Assembly (NCBI GenBank): GCA_016709995.1
Contig: JADJLQ010000001.1
Span: 778,001-842,000 of the forward strand
Length of the DNA stretch: 64,000 bases
Reading direction: 5' to 3'
Origin: Saprospiraceae bacterium
Lineage (GTDB): Bacteria > Bacteroidota > Bacteroidia > Chitinophagales > Saprospiraceae
Shown: piece after piece, positions 54,863 to 64,000 of the stretch
Layout: every line of letters starts with the position of its first letter
Numbering within the stretch: position 1 is the first letter of the stretch
Notes under the pieces: model-generated
The model's database searches: none
Seen by the model: the letters and a program-made list of their open reading frames with translations, nothing else
Told to the model about the DNA's origin: nothing
Program-made: the position numbers and the translations under genes

Positions 54863-56554
54863 ATGAATCGTATTATCCTTATATGCACTTTTGGGCTGGC
54901 CATCAGTTTCTTTAGTTGTAAACCAAAAGCCAAAATGGCGCCATCAGTGAGCGTCACCACAGAAGAAATCATGGATAGCCTGGTCACCGAAAGCATCAAA
55001 GACCCTATTCAGCTTTCTTTAGAAAAATATGTCAAGGTAGATCTCAAAACCGACTTAAGTAAACTGACAGAAAAGGAAAAACTAATGATTCCGCTGATGA
55101 TCAAGGCAGCTAAAATCATGGATGATATATTTTGGATGGAAGCCTATGGCGACAAAAGTGCCTTATTGGATTCGATTTCAGATCTGCGGTACAGAGAGTT
55201 TGCGGCCATCAATTATGGTCCATGGGATCGACTAGATGGCAACAAACCATTTATGGATGGGGTGATGCCAAAAGCAGCGGGTGCAGGATTTTACCCTAAG
55301 GATATCACCAAGGATGAATTTGATATAGCGACTTTAAAGGATAAAAAGGGACTCTATTCTATGGTCACCAGGGATACCAAAGGTAAATTGATGACAGTGC
55401 CCTACCATGTTTATTTTAAAGATCAGGTCAAAGAAGCATCTGATCTGGTCAAACAAGCTGCAGCATTGGCCGAAGATGCAGGCCTGAAAAAATATCTATC
55501 CTTAAGGGCCGAAGCGCTCTTGACAGATGATTACAAAGCCAGTGACCTGGCATGGATGGATATGAAAGACAATACACTGGACATGGTCATAGGTCCAATA
55601 GAAAGTTATGAGGACCAGTTGTATGGCTACCGAGCTTCGCATGAAGCTTTCGTATTAGTAAAAGATCAGGAATGGAGTAAAAGGCTTGCCAAATTTGCAA
55701 CGATGCTGCCCGGTCTCCAGGAAGGTATACCTGTCGATGCCAAATACAAAAAAGAAAAACCAGGTACAGCCTCTGACTTAAACGCATATGACGCCATCTA
55801 TTATGCCGGTGATTGCAATTCAGGGAGTAAGACGATTGCAATCAACTTACCTAATGATGAAACCGTTCAGTTAAAAAAAGGGACAAGGCGCCTGCAGTTA
55901 AAGAACACCATCGAAGCCAAATTTGAGACTATCCTAAAGCCTATGGCAGACCTATTGATAGCGGCTGATCAGCGAAAAAATATCAATGGAGAGGCTTTTT
56001 TCTCCAACGTGATGTTTCATGAAGTCGCCCATGGATTGGGAATAAAAAATACGATCAATGGTAAGGGCACAGTGAGAGAAGCGCTTAAGGAAAATTATGC
56101 TGCTCTGGAAGAAGGCAAAGCAGATGTATTAGGACTCTATATGATCCAACAGCTGCATAAGCAAGGGGAGATCACGGGAGATATGCAAGATTATATCGTG
56201 ACTTTCGTAGCCAGTATCTTTCGATCTATTCGTTTTGGAGCTTCCAGCGCTCATGGCAAAGCCAATCTTTTGAGGTTTAATTATTTTAAAGAACAAGGAG
56301 CTATAGTGAGGGGAGCTGACGGTACCTATTCAGTTGACTTCACAAAGTTTGATAACGCGGTAGAAGGTCTGACGAAACTGATATTGCAAATACAGGGAGA
56401 TGGTGATTATGAAGGTCTTTCCAAACTCATGAGTGAAAAGTGCATTTTGTCCGATGAATTAAAAGCTGATTTGGACCGATTAGCAAAAGCCAATATCCCG
56501 GTGGATATTATTTTTAATCAGGGTCTTGAAACGCTAGGGCTTATTGAGCAATAA
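54863..56554 (+). CDS. M49-like (DPP III-related) zinc peptidase, lipoprotein
   Basis: 563 residues with a lipoprotein signal (AISFFSC, cysteine 19). The zinc motif is HEVAHGLG at 386-393 and a second acidic motif LEEGKADVLG at 415-424. Together these fit the dipeptidyl-peptidase III-like fold, where EExKAD-type residues supply the third metal ligand. The classical M49 motif is HELLGH. Here it is the shorter HExxH form, seen in M49-like bacterial relatives. Likely a periplasmic or outer-membrane-attached peptidase. The substrate is unknown. Confidence 0.7.
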   Translation: MNRIILICTFGLAISFFSCKPKAKMAPSVSVTTEEIMDSLVTESIKDPIQLSLEKYVKVDLKTDLSKLTEKEKLMIPLMIKAAKIMDDIFWMEAYGDKSALLDSISDLRYREFAAINYGPWDRLDGNKPFMDGVMPKAAGAGFYPKDITKDEFDIATLKDKKGLYSMVTRDTKGKLMTVPYHVYFKDQVKEASDLVKQAAALAEDAGLKKYLSLRAEALLTDDYKASDLAWMDMKDNTLDMVIGPIESYEDQLYGYRASHEAFVLVKDQEWSKRLAKFATMLPGLQEGIPVDAKYKKEKPGTASDLNAYDAIYYAGDCNSGSKTIAINLPNDETVQLKKGTRRLQLKNTIEAKFETILKPMADLLIAADQRKNINGEAFFSNVMFHEVAHGLGIKNTINGKGTVREALKENYAALEEGKADVLGLYMIQQLHKQGEITGDMQDYIVTFVASIFRSIRFGASSAHGKANLLRFNYFKEQGAIVRGADGTYSVDFTKFDNAVEGLTKLILQIQGDGDYEGLSKLMSEKCILSDELKADLDRLAKANIPVDIIFNQGLETLGLIEQ

Positions 56555-56711
56555 GCATTTTATAATTTTTATGAATTGGCTTAAGGTTTTATTAAAGTCA
56601 TCTCAAGTGCATGGCTCAGATGCATTTGCTATTAATTTTACAAGATGAGGTTTGATCAACTTGCTTGAAACCAACAGTAAGTATCAATACCAAGAACATA
56701 TCCACGCTTTG

Positions 56712-56737
56712 GTCCCGAAAAGTCGGGACTTTTTTTT
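56712..56737 (+). terminator. Intrinsic terminator after the M49-like gene
   Basis: Perfect 7-bp GC-rich stem GTCCCGA / TCGGGAC, loop AAAG, followed by eight T residues. It lies 157 bp past the stop codon. The intervening 150 bp contains no recognisable gene. Confidence 0.85.
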
Positions 56738-56776
56738 GTGTGTAATTGAGATAGCTCTATTTGTTCTACTTACCTA

Positions 56777-58957
56777 TCATCCCGCCAAAACCTCCAGTAC
56801 CTTATCATTGGTAAATGGCAAGTGTCTTAGGGGTTTTCCAGTTAAGGTCAAAAATGCATTGGCTATTGCTCCTCCCATCAAGGGCAGACTTACCTCACCC
56901 AGGCTTGTAGGTGGCAGCGAAGAAGGTATGAGCGCTATCTCAATACTTTCCGGAGCATCGGCCATCCTGAGGATAGGGTAGTCGTGAAAATTAGATTGTT
57001 GCACCTTGCCATTTTTAAAAGTTATGCTTTCAAATAAAGTGCTACTGATTCCCATAACGATCCCGCCTTCCATTTGTGCGATGGCATTATTAGGCTGTAC
57101 GATGACACCGGCGTCTACTGCTGCCCAAACGTGGTGTACTCTGATCTGTCCACTGTCTGGATCCAATGCGATCTCCACTACGCCTGCGGTGTAGGATCCT
57201 CCATAATCTGAAAAAGCTAAGCCTTTGGCTCGTCCTTTTGAAATAGGCGCACCCCATTTTGACATGGTGGCCACTTTATCCAGAATGGCTAGGTGTCGGG
57301 GCGAATCTTTCATCAATCTGCGACGATACGCATAGGTATCTATTTTTTGATCGTATGCGATTTCACCAATAAATGCCTCCTGGGCAAATTTATTAGGCCC
57401 ATGGCCTACTGATCGCCAGAAAGCAGTGCGCACGCCATGGTCTGCAAGATGTAGTCTGACCGACTGATCTGGAATCGAATAATAATCCATTTTTACACCC
57501 CCGGTTTGAAGTCGCTCATCGGGCCCAGCCACATCGTGTTGCCAGCCTGTGATGTTGCCTTTGTTATCAACCCCTGCTTTGAGTCTCTGCAGGCTGATAG
57601 GCCGGAAGGCCCCATATTGAATATCGTCTTCACGACTCCAGATTAATTTGACAGGCAGTTTGACTTGCTTAGCTATAATCGCAGCTTCGGATGAAAAGCC
57701 GGATCTTCTGCCAAATCCTCCTCCTAAATAACAGGTATTGAATTTAATCTTGCTCTCATCAATATTCAACACTTTGGCGATGGAATTTCGATCACCATCA
57801 GGCATCTGAGTACCCACCCAAGCCTCTGCACTCTGACCATCTCCAGCTACAGACACTACCAGGTTAAGTGGTTCCATTTGAGCATGACATAAATAATCTG
57901 TAAAATAGTCACCGCTATATACTTTGGAAGCAGATTTAATAACCTTGGCTGCATCACCTGATTCCAACACTACCTTTATTTTATCACTGGAGTTAGCTGT
58001 CACCATCGCTTGGTATTGACCAAAGCTCTTAGTGCTGTCATAACCTTCTGCCTTAGCGCCTTCGCTCCATTTGATTTGCATGGACTTTTTGGCTTTCAGC
58101 GCCTGACCATAGGTCTTGGCCACTACGGCGATGCCATGATCCAATGAGACAATATCTATTAATCCATCGGATTCACGTACCTCCTTTTCATTGAGTAGTT
58201 GCGGTTTGGTACCATTGATTGGTGATCTGCTCATAGATGCATACACCATCCCCTCTACCTGGGTATCTATAGCATAAGAAGCACTGCCATTGACTTTGGC
58301 AGGAATATCAAACCTTGGCATGACATGGCCTACCAATCTAAAGGTTGCAGGGTCTTTTAAATCTTGCTCTGTAACCGCCGGCAGAGGGTTTGGAATTTTA
58401 GCAAATGAGACGATCTCTCCATAACCTATCTTTCTTCCACTGATTTTATGCAAAACTGTACTTGGTTCTGTGATAAGATCGCCAATCGGAACTTGCCATT
58501 TTTCTGCAACATTCTGCAATAAAACTTTTCTTGCCTGGGCTCCAGCCAAACGCAAACCATTGTAATATCCTTTGATGGTACGACTGCCTACTGTCATCAT
58601 AGGCCCTCCTAATTTGCCACCCCACTGCAGCCCATAAATAGCTGGTATCACCGGAGCATTTTCTATACGTACCATGTTCCAGTCTGCATCCAATTCTTCT
58701 GCGATGATGGCCGCCAGAGCAGTCATCGATCCCTGGCCCATCTCAGCCGCAGGGTTGAATATCGTGATCATGCCATTCTTGCCAATTTGCACCCAAGCTG
58801 TCACTTCCTCTAGTGGTGATTCAGCAGTTGTTTGTGTGCGTTTTTTTAAAAATCCGGGATTGATAGCTCCTGCAGTAATAAAAAATCCAAGTCCACCAGC
58901 ACTTACGACGAATTGGCGCCGAGTGATTCCAGCAGTTTGGTCGTTATTTTTTTTCAT
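56777..58957 (-). CDS. Molybdenum hydroxylase large subunit (IorB-type, xanthine dehydrogenase family)
   Basis: 726 residues with a Tat signal (TRRQFVVSAGGLGFF). The family segments are EMGQGSMTALAAIIAEELDADW, VWSRE-type loop (LIWSREDDIQYGAFRP), GGGFGRRSG, and a late AQMEGGIVMGISSTLFE. It carries the molybdopterin-cytosine dinucleotide active site and is secreted folded, as in isoquinoline 1-oxidoreductase and related aldehyde oxidoreductases. The stop of the partner gene overlaps its start as TAATG. The ATG at 58957 is preferred because the Tat motif follows immediately. No cytochrome subunit is adjacent, and the substrate is unknown. Confidence 0.9.
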   Translation of the reverse strand: MKKNNDQTAGITRRQFVVSAGGLGFFITAGAINPGFLKKRTQTTAESPLEEVTAWVQIGKNGMITIFNPAAEMGQGSMTALAAIIAEELDADWNMVRIENAPVIPAIYGLQWGGKLGGPMMTVGSRTIKGYYNGLRLAGAQARKVLLQNVAEKWQVPIGDLITEPSTVLHKISGRKIGYGEIVSFAKIPNPLPAVTEQDLKDPATFRLVGHVMPRFDIPAKVNGSASYAIDTQVEGMVYASMSRSPINGTKPQLLNEKEVRESDGLIDIVSLDHGIAVVAKTYGQALKAKKSMQIKWSEGAKAEGYDSTKSFGQYQAMVTANSSDKIKVVLESGDAAKVIKSASKVYSGDYFTDYLCHAQMEPLNLVVSVAGDGQSAEAWVGTQMPDGDRNSIAKVLNIDESKIKFNTCYLGGGFGRRSGFSSEAAIIAKQVKLPVKLIWSREDDIQYGAFRPISLQRLKAGVDNKGNITGWQHDVAGPDERLQTGGVKMDYYSIPDQSVRLHLADHGVRTAFWRSVGHGPNKFAQEAFIGEIAYDQKIDTYAYRRRLMKDSPRHLAILDKVATMSKWGAPISKGRAKGLAFSDYGGSYTAGVVEIALDPDSGQIRVHHVWAAVDAGVIVQPNNAIAQMEGGIVMGISSTLFESITFKNGKVQQSNFHDYPILRMADAPESIEIALIPSSLPPTSLGEVSLPLMGGAIANAFLTLTGKPLRHLPFTNDKVLEVLAG

Positions 58958-59427
58958 TAATTTCCAGCTTTTGTAGTGACAGAAGAAGCTCTTTCGATAG
59001 CTTTGATGATTCTCAGGTAGGTGCCGCATCTGCACAAAACTCCATTCATATGGTTGATGATTTCTTCCCGATTGGGGGTTGGATTGCTTTTGAGTAAGGC
59101 TGCTGCTTGCATAATCTGACCAGATTGACAATATCCACATTGGGGTACCTGTTCGTCGATCCAGGCTTGTTGTAATGGATGTAGTTGCTCTACCCCCAAT
59201 CCTTCAATCGTAGTCACGGATCTGCCGGCTGCCGCAGAGATCGAAGTCATACAGGATCTGACTGGTACTCCGTCCAAATGTACCGTGCAAGCACCACACA
59301 AAGATGCCCCGCAACCAAACTTAGTTCCAGTCAACTTTAAAGTATCCCTTAAAATCCACAGTAGGGTAGCATCGGCTTCAGAATCAACCTGTACCGGTTT
59401 GCCATTGAGTTTAAAACTAGTTTTCAT
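58957..59427 (-). CDS. 2Fe-2S subunit of the molybdenum hydroxylase (IorA-type)
   Basis: 156 residues with two 2Fe-2S domains: the plant-type cluster (GTKFGCGASLCGACTVHLDG with a later RSCMTS cysteine) and the helical cluster (PQCGYCQSGQ and NGVLCRCGTYLRI). It transfers electrons from the molybdenum centre of the following gene product. It has no signal of its own, so it is probably exported with the large subunit by the Tat system. It is 96 bp from the divergent radical SAM gene. Confidence 0.95.
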   Translation of the reverse strand: MKTSFKLNGKPVQVDSEADATLLWILRDTLKLTGTKFGCGASLCGACTVHLDGVPVRSCMTSISAAAGRSVTTIEGLGVEQLHPLQQAWIDEQVPQCGYCQSGQIMQAAALLKSNPTPNREEIINHMNGVLCRCGTYLRIIKAIERASSVTTKAGN

Positions 59428-59523
59428 CCAATATCGATTAGTGATTTAAAAGAAGTCTAAGATACCTTATTATCCAACAAAAATTAGTAGCCATCAGAAT
59501 AAGTCTATATATTCGACTTAAAT

Positions 59524-60567
59524 ATGTCTGAAAAATCAACAAACTATATAAAAGGCAGGGGGGCTCAATTCAATCCAAACAACCCTTTCAATAAATGGAT
59601 GCAGGATGAACACCTCGTCCTGTCTGGTGAGACCAAGTATATTCCTACCCATGCTAAAACTTTGGTCAATAAAGTAGAAAGTCCGGATATACCCATGCCA
59701 TACTCCATGAATCCTTACCAGGGCTGCGAACATGGATGTGTTTATTGTTATGCAAGAAATACCCATCCATACTGGGGATACAGTGCTGGCCTGGATTTTG
59801 AGCAAAAAATATTGATCAAACACGAGGCTCCAGGCTTATTAAGAAAATTTTTGAATAACAAAAATTATCAATGTCAACCTATCATGCTTTCAGGCAATAC
59901 GGATTGTTACCAACCAGCTGAGCGGGAATTTAAACTGACACGCCAACTCATCGAACTTTGCCTGGAGTACAAACAGCCTATCAGCATCATTACCAAAAAT
60001 GCATTAGTAGCCCGCGATATAGATTTGTTAGAAGCATTGGCTGTTCAAGGTCTGGCCCAAGTCTTAATCTCTATCACCACCTTGGATGAAGGTATCAGAT
60101 CTTTGTTGGAACCCAGGACATCTACTATTAGCAAAAGGCTTCAAACGGTAAGTTTATTGGCTGAGCATAATATCCCTGTATGTGTGATGATGGCTCCGGT
60201 GATACCCGGACTTACTCATCATGAGATCATCCCTATGGTCAAAATGTGCAAGGAGCGTGGCGCTCATGATTTTTATTATACAGTACTTAGATTAAATGGG
60301 GATGTCGAGGTTATTTTTAATGATTGGATTAAAAAAACTTTTCCTGACAGAGCTGATAAAATCTTAAATCAAACAGCAGCGTGTCATGGTGGTTCTGTGC
60401 AGGACAAAAGATTTGGTACCAGAATGAAAGGTGAAGGTGTTTTAGCATTGAATATTAAAAACCAGGTAAAATTGGCTAAAAATAAATATGGTCTGCCTTC
60501 AAGGGCTTATGCCGGCTTGGATTGCACCAGGTTCCAACGACCAGGTGCCCAATTATCCCTTTTTTGA
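59524..60567 (+). CDS. PA0069-family radical SAM protein (SPL-like)
   Basis: 347 residues. The cluster motif is CEHGCVYCYAR with cysteines at 68, 72 and 75 (CxxxCxxC). PYSMNPYQGCEHGC, IMLSGNTDCYQPAER and ISITTLDEGIRSLLEPR are typical of the spore-photoproduct-lyase-like PA0069 group. The function of this group is not established. It converges on lysA with only 4 bp between the stop codons and no terminator, so antisense overlap of transcripts is expected. Confidence 0.9.
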   Translation: MSEKSTNYIKGRGAQFNPNNPFNKWMQDEHLVLSGETKYIPTHAKTLVNKVESPDIPMPYSMNPYQGCEHGCVYCYARNTHPYWGYSAGLDFEQKILIKHEAPGLLRKFLNNKNYQCQPIMLSGNTDCYQPAEREFKLTRQLIELCLEYKQPISIITKNALVARDIDLLEALAVQGLAQVLISITTLDEGIRSLLEPRTSTISKRLQTVSLLAEHNIPVCVMMAPVIPGLTHHEIIPMVKMCKERGAHDFYYTVLRLNGDVEVIFNDWIKKTFPDRADKILNQTAACHGGSVQDKRFGTRMKGEGVLALNIKNQVKLAKNKYGLPSRAYAGLDCTRFQRPGAQLSLF

Positions 60568-60571
60568 CAAA

Positions 60572-61771
60572 TTAGAGATTGACTTGCAGCGCGAGGATAT
60601 CTTCTATAGTCTCTCTGCGCCTGATCAACTGAGTGCTTCCATCGCTTCTAAAATATACTTCTGCCGGTCTCGGGCGAGAGTTATAAGGTGATGACATTGA
60701 AAAGCAATAAGCTCCAGCATTTTCAAATTCAAGGATATCGCCTGGTCTGATTTGAGCTATAGATCGGTCTGAAGCAAATGTATCGGTCTCGCAGATATTG
60801 CCTACCACATCATAAGTCAATAAAGATCCGGACGGATTACTCAGATTATTAATAGTATGATATGCGCCGTAAAACATGGGCCTGATGAGGTGATTAAAAC
60901 CACTATCGACTCCTGCAAAAGTAATTCCGCCATTTTCTTTTACGCCGGTGCACGTGACCAAAAACCGACCTGCCTGACTGACAATAAATTTGCCTGGTTC
61001 AAAAATCAGGCGAAGTGGTGATCCATAATGGGTACAAAATTTCGAAAATCGCTCACTGACTATTTGGCCTAGCGTTCTAATATTAGTCTCTTTATCTCCG
61101 GGATAATAAGACACCTTAAATCCGCTACCCAAATCTATATATTCTAATTTTGGAAATTTTGGGGCTACCTCTAAAAGTACTTCGACAGCCTGCATAAATT
61201 GACCGGCCTCCAGGATGTCACTTCCACTATGTATGTGCAAGCCATTGATTTTTAACCCTTTGAGCTCGATCAGATCAAGGAGTGCTGGTACATAATTCAT
61301 ACCAATTCCAAACTTAGCTTTTGCATGGCCTACCGAAGTTTTTTCATAAGCTCCCGCCATGACCGAAGGATTCATGCGGAGGCCCATTGGAGTTTGGGGG
61401 CGATTAACCAGCATCCAATCGACCATCTGCATACTGTCTACGGTGAGCTGTATGCCCTGCTCAATGGCGAATATGATTTCTTCCGTTGAAGCAAAAGTGG
61501 GGGTAAATCTAATCTTCGAAGGTTCAAATCCAGCTCTGAGGGCGGTGATCATCTCTCCCTGGGACACACAGTCGACTCCAATGCCCTGATGCCTCAATGT
61601 ATCCAGAACGGCTAAATTGCTGTTAGCTTTCATGGCATAGCAAAATATCAGATCAGGATAAGTAAAACTTGTCTTTAAAGTATCTACCTGATCTATAATC
61701 CTTTGTTCATCATATACATAAAGTGGAGTACCAAAAGTGGCAGTTATGTCAATTAATTTTTTTTCCATCAT
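60572..61771 (-). CDS. lysA: Diaminopimelate decarboxylase
   Basis: 399 residues. It decarboxylates meso-diaminopimelate to lysine. The PLP lysine is K48 in FCYAMKANSN. GLHIHSGSDI, EYIDLGSGFKVSY, EPGKFIVSQAGRFL, and CETDTFASDR with FENAGAYCFSMSSPYNSRPRPAEV are the family's phosphate- and substrate-binding segments. The arginine-decarboxylase-like relatives lack this combination, so the assignment is firm. Start 61771 gives a normal N-terminus. Confidence 0.96.
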   Translation of the reverse strand: MMEKKLIDITATFGTPLYVYDEQRIIDQVDTLKTSFTYPDLIFCYAMKANSNLAVLDTLRHQGIGVDCVSQGEMITALRAGFEPSKIRFTPTFASTEEIIFAIEQGIQLTVDSMQMVDWMLVNRPQTPMGLRMNPSVMAGAYEKTSVGHAKAKFGIGMNYVPALLDLIELKGLKINGLHIHSGSDILEAGQFMQAVEVLLEVAPKFPKLEYIDLGSGFKVSYYPGDKETNIRTLGQIVSERFSKFCTHYGSPLRLIFEPGKFIVSQAGRFLVTCTGVKENGGITFAGVDSGFNHLIRPMFYGAYHTINNLSNPSGSLLTYDVVGNICETDTFASDRSIAQIRPGDILEFENAGAYCFSMSSPYNSRPRPAEVYFRSDGSTQLIRRRETIEDILALQVNL

Positions 61772-61876
61772 CGGTGAATTGTAAAATGCTCGTATCCGGG
61801 TGGCAAATTTAATAAACTATAGCCTGGACCAGGGCATGATTTGGAGGGATGGTTAAAGAAAGTTAGCGAGAAAGTA

Positions 61877-62362
61877 TTATTTGCAATTGATCACCAATGG
61901 CGGCAAGGTGACTATATTACTTTGATTGCCTGATCTATCCTTGATGTACAATTGATAGGTCACAGTATCTGTCATAGGTAGACTGGGTACACTACAAGGA
62001 TCCGCATTGGCATAATAGCAACATACATTAAACAAAGTGGTATGCAAAATGGTAATGGTACCTGCAACACCGTTATTCACTCCTTTTTGTGGAATGACAG
62101 GCATGCTATAAGTGATTTCTTTGCCGTCCCGATCGTCGATCATAAAGATATTGGCCATGTTTTGAGGGTCTCCAAGGTCTCCATCTCCATCAGTAAAAGA
62201 TATCCTGATTAATAAGGAATCATCTCTGACTCTTCCCTGATCTATCACTGTTTTATTGATCCCTTCTATCTCAATCTCCGGGATATCCGAATACTTAGGG
62301 GCAACTATGCACGCACCTATCAGGAAGGTAATTAATACTGCTAAAAAGGCTCTGTTTGCCAT
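61877..62362 (-). CDS. Hypothetical lipoprotein
   Basis: About 161 residues. The signal is LAVLITFLIGAC with cysteine near residue 18. The rest is a beta-rich domain with SFTDGDGDLGDPQ, which resembles a calcium-binding-like D-rich loop, and YQLYIKDRSGNQSNIVTLPPL. I recognise this as a common Bacteroidota lipoprotein type of unknown function. The ATG at 62362 is chosen because the signal peptide follows. The longer 62470 start adds residues that belong to the overlapping region of the LuxE-like gene on the other strand. Confidence 0.7.
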   Translation of the reverse strand: MANRAFLAVLITFLIGACIVAPKYSDIPEIEIEGINKTVIDQGRVRDDSLLIRISFTDGDGDLGDPQNMANIFMIDDRDGKEITYSMPVIPQKGVNNGVAGTITILHTTLFNVCCYYANADPCSVPSLPMTDTVTYQLYIKDRSGNQSNIVTLPPLVINCK

Positions 62363-62437
62363 AAACACTGTAAATATCAGTGATTTTTGATTGATGTGGG
62401 GGCTTACTTCTCCATATTTTTTTCCGATCATTGCCTT

Positions 62438-63424
62438 ATGGACTGGGAAAAGGAAAGAATAAATCTGCAAAAAACGATCTTATCCAGCGATTTTGATTTT
62501 AATGAAATGGCTTTAAAAATATTTCAGCTTCAGTACAAGTTTAACGCAGTATATCGTATGTATTTGGATAAGTTGCACATTGATCCGAAGTACATTATAG
62601 AACCAGATGCCATTCCTTTTCTTCCGATCCAGTTTTTTAAATATCAATTGATCCAGACTGGGACATATCAGCCTGAAAAAGTATTTTATAGCAGTGGGAC
62701 TACAGGTATACAGAGGAGTTCACATGGTATACGCTCATTATTTTGGTATAAAAAAGTGGCGATGCATTGCTTTGAGTATGCATTTTATCCCAGTACAGTC
62801 AACAGTCGGAAGCATTTGGCATTTTTGCCTTCTTATATGGACAATGATGCATCTTCACTCCTTTTTATGATTCAATCATTTATAGATGAAGGTGGAGGTG
62901 GATTCTACCACGAAGAAATATCTAAGCTGATAGAGGTATTGACTCAAAACAATTCAGGTGGACAGCCTGTCCTTTGGGGGGTGAGCTATGCTCTGCACCA
63001 ATGGCCAGCGACTTTGGACCTGGCTGGCAAAGTTCAGATCATTGAAACAGGTGGGATGAAGGGTAGAGGAAAAGAAATGACCCGGTCAGAGTTACATGAC
63101 CAGATTAAAGCAAATTTTGGTGTTCATGAAGTTTTTTCAGAATATGGGATGACTGAAATGTTGTCTCAGGCGTATGCTTCAAGCAATGGTCATTTCAGAT
63201 TACCGCCGACACTCAAGGTTATGCCCAGGTCTATAACAGATCCTTTGTCAATGGAAAGTATAGCTCAGATCGCCGCCTTGAATATGATAGACCTCGCCAA
63301 TCTCGATAGCTGCTGTTTTATTGCAACAGAAGATATAGGTAAAGTTTATTCAAATGGCGATTTTGAAGTAGTAGGCAGGCTGGATAATAGTGATATTAGA
63401 GGATGTAATCTGTTGATATCCTGA
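62438..63424 (+). CDS. LuxE-like acyl-protein synthetase
   Basis: 328 residues, an ANL-superfamily adenylating enzyme related to the LuxE acyl-protein synthetase. The nucleotide loop is FYSSGTTGIQRSSHG. HLAFLPSYMDNDASSLLFMI, IETGGMKGRGKEMTR and EVFSEYGMTEMLSQAY match the family, as does the C-terminal NGDFEVVGRLDNSDIRGCN. It activates a carboxylate as an acyl-AMP. No luciferase or LuxC/LuxD gene is present, so bioluminescence is not implied. In Bacteroidota such genes are common, and their role is unclear. Confidence 0.85.
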   Translation: MDWEKERINLQKTILSSDFDFNEMALKIFQLQYKFNAVYRMYLDKLHIDPKYIIEPDAIPFLPIQFFKYQLIQTGTYQPEKVFYSSGTTGIQRSSHGIRSLFWYKKVAMHCFEYAFYPSTVNSRKHLAFLPSYMDNDASSLLFMIQSFIDEGGGGFYHEEISKLIEVLTQNNSGGQPVLWGVSYALHQWPATLDLAGKVQIIETGGMKGRGKEMTRSELHDQIKANFGVHEVFSEYGMTEMLSQAYASSNGHFRLPPTLKVMPRSITDPLSMESIAQIAALNMIDLANLDSCCFIATEDIGKVYSNGDFEVVGRLDNSDIRGCNLLIS

Positions 63425-63435
63425 TTTTTACAGTA

Positions 63436-64000
63436 TTATTCTGCTGCGATACCATCATATAGCCATTCAGCGAGGGCCTGTCTGTTTGAAGAATACACGA
63501 TTCTTTTCTGATCCAGTTGGTTTTGGATATTACCCAACTCCATATAAACAGTAGATGGCAGGGTATTGCGCATGACGAATAAATTACGGCTACTAATAGT
63601 TCCGGTATATTCCCTGCCGCTTTGTTCTTTATACTTTTGATCTAGGGTGTTTTGTATGCGTTTAGCTATGGCTGTACTGTTTTGATTTCCTTCCTGGTAA
63701 TAGAAGTAGACATCTTTGCGCATATCCTCATGCCGGGAATCTATGTGGATGTGTACGGCAATCTGATCTTTCATATCCACACCTTGCTTTCGGTATTTGC
63801 GATACAGGTCATTGACAGCATCAGTCGTCTGAGTCAGTCTTAATCTTTGATTGAGCACTAAAGGATAACCGGTGATGCATTTTTCATCATGATCAATCTT
63901 GAGATAGGACTCATTTCGAATACCGTCGTTTGGATCTTGTACTATAAGATGCACCGTGGCGCCATGTTCCATAAGCTTGCGCGCCAGTCTTAAAGTGACA
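63436..64000 (-). CDS. N-acetylmuramoyl-L-alanine amidase (Amidase_3), 5' end outside window
   Basis: At least 187 residues are present, with the frame open to the window edge. The codons before the first ATG read VTLRLARKL, continuing into MEHGATVHLIVQD, which is the Amidase_3 helix-strand pair. The zinc ligand histidine and the following AVHIHID in place of the SIHxNA segment, plus VYMELGNIQN near the end (catalytic glutamate in the family's EXGF/GN-type motif), support cell-wall amidase activity. The start lies beyond base 64000. It converges on the LuxE-like gene with 11 bp between the stop codons. Confidence 0.85.
   Translation of the reverse strand, partial: VTLRLARKLMEHGATVHLIVQDPNDGIRNESYLKIDHDEKCITGYPLVLNQRLRLTQTTDAVNDLYRKYRKQGVDMKDQIAVHIHIDSRHEDMRKDVYFYYQEGNQNSTAIAKRIQNTLDQKYKEQSGREYTGTISSRNLFVMRNTLPSTVYMELGNIQNQLDQKRIVYSSNRQALAEWLYDGIAAE

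Noticed and set aside
60488..60691. Extra plus-strand frame overlapping the radical SAM and lysA ends
   Set aside because: It overlaps two well supported genes in other frames and shows no conserved features.
62438..63424. Bioluminescence (lux) system
   Set aside because: Only a LuxE-like synthetase is present; there is no LuxAB luciferase, LuxC or LuxD.

Overview
The window looks like a chromosomal segment of a Bacteroidota, most likely a Saprospiraceae-type member. This is inferred from the gene content: a type IX secretion C-terminal sorting domain on a DUF1501 protein, DUF1800/DUF1501, DUF6503, DUF2490 and S9/M16 peptidase families, lipoproteins, weak or absent Shine-Dalgarno sequences and several TAnnTTTG-type promoter elements. 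I see no rRNA, tRNA, CRISPR array, insertion sequence or prophage. The first and last genes are cut by the window edges.

The outstanding region is 0.8-14.05 kb on the minus strand. It is one tightly packed transcription unit that reads cysH, cysD, cysN, cobA, cysJ, cysI, a single-chain hemA-hemC-hemD fusion, hemB, a DUF2490 protein, and a Met8/CysG-N domain fused to a TSUP permease. Together these genes cover sulfate activation, APS reduction, sulfite reduction, and every step from glycine plus succinyl-CoA to siroheme, the prosthetic group of the sulfite reductase. The 5-aminolevulinate is made by a Shemin-type ALA synthase, which is unexpected because Bacteroidota normally use the glutamyl-tRNA (C5) route. 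Ahead of cysH lies a 26-codon open reading frame ending in CCCCCCRCC-stop. Its last codons form one arm of a hairpin followed by a U tract. This looks like a cysteine-sensing leader peptide with an attenuator, so the operon appears built to make its own cofactor and to respond to its own end product.

14.2-29.9 kb is mostly plus strand. It holds a large alpha-2-macroglobulin lipoprotein, a PQQ-type beta-propeller lipoprotein, an SDR oxidoreductase and a small RelE/ParE-type toxin-antitoxin pair. Then comes a tightly coupled four-gene operon (zinc-motif-less ROK kinase, SIS isomerase-like protein, short MetE-like methyltransferase, UlaG-like lactonase) whose joint pathway I cannot name. It is followed by NDH-2, then a chimeric reading frame joining the start of a TSUP permease to the end of a GH2 glycosidase, and a DUF4440 lipoprotein.

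29.9-45.5 kb carries an S9 peptidase, a PVC-type cytochrome c/HEAT protein, deoxynucleoside kinase and folK, an NSS-family symporter, a very AT-rich 0.54-kb intergenic stretch with two hairpin terminators, a 1058-residue membrane-anchored coiled-coil protein with two helix-hairpin-helix domains next to an OmpA protein, a secreted MBL-fold hydrolase and a secreted esterase. A 35-bp tandem repeat sits between convergent genes at 45.5 kb.

45.7-64 kb contains the DUF1501/DUF1800 pair, an M16 protease whose signal peptide lies in another frame (frameshift), ffh, two lipoproteins (DUF6503 and an M49-like zinc peptidase), an IorAB-type molybdenum hydroxylase, a radical SAM protein, lysA, a small lipoprotein, a LuxE-like acyl-protein synthetase and a truncated N-acetylmuramoyl-L-alanine amidase.
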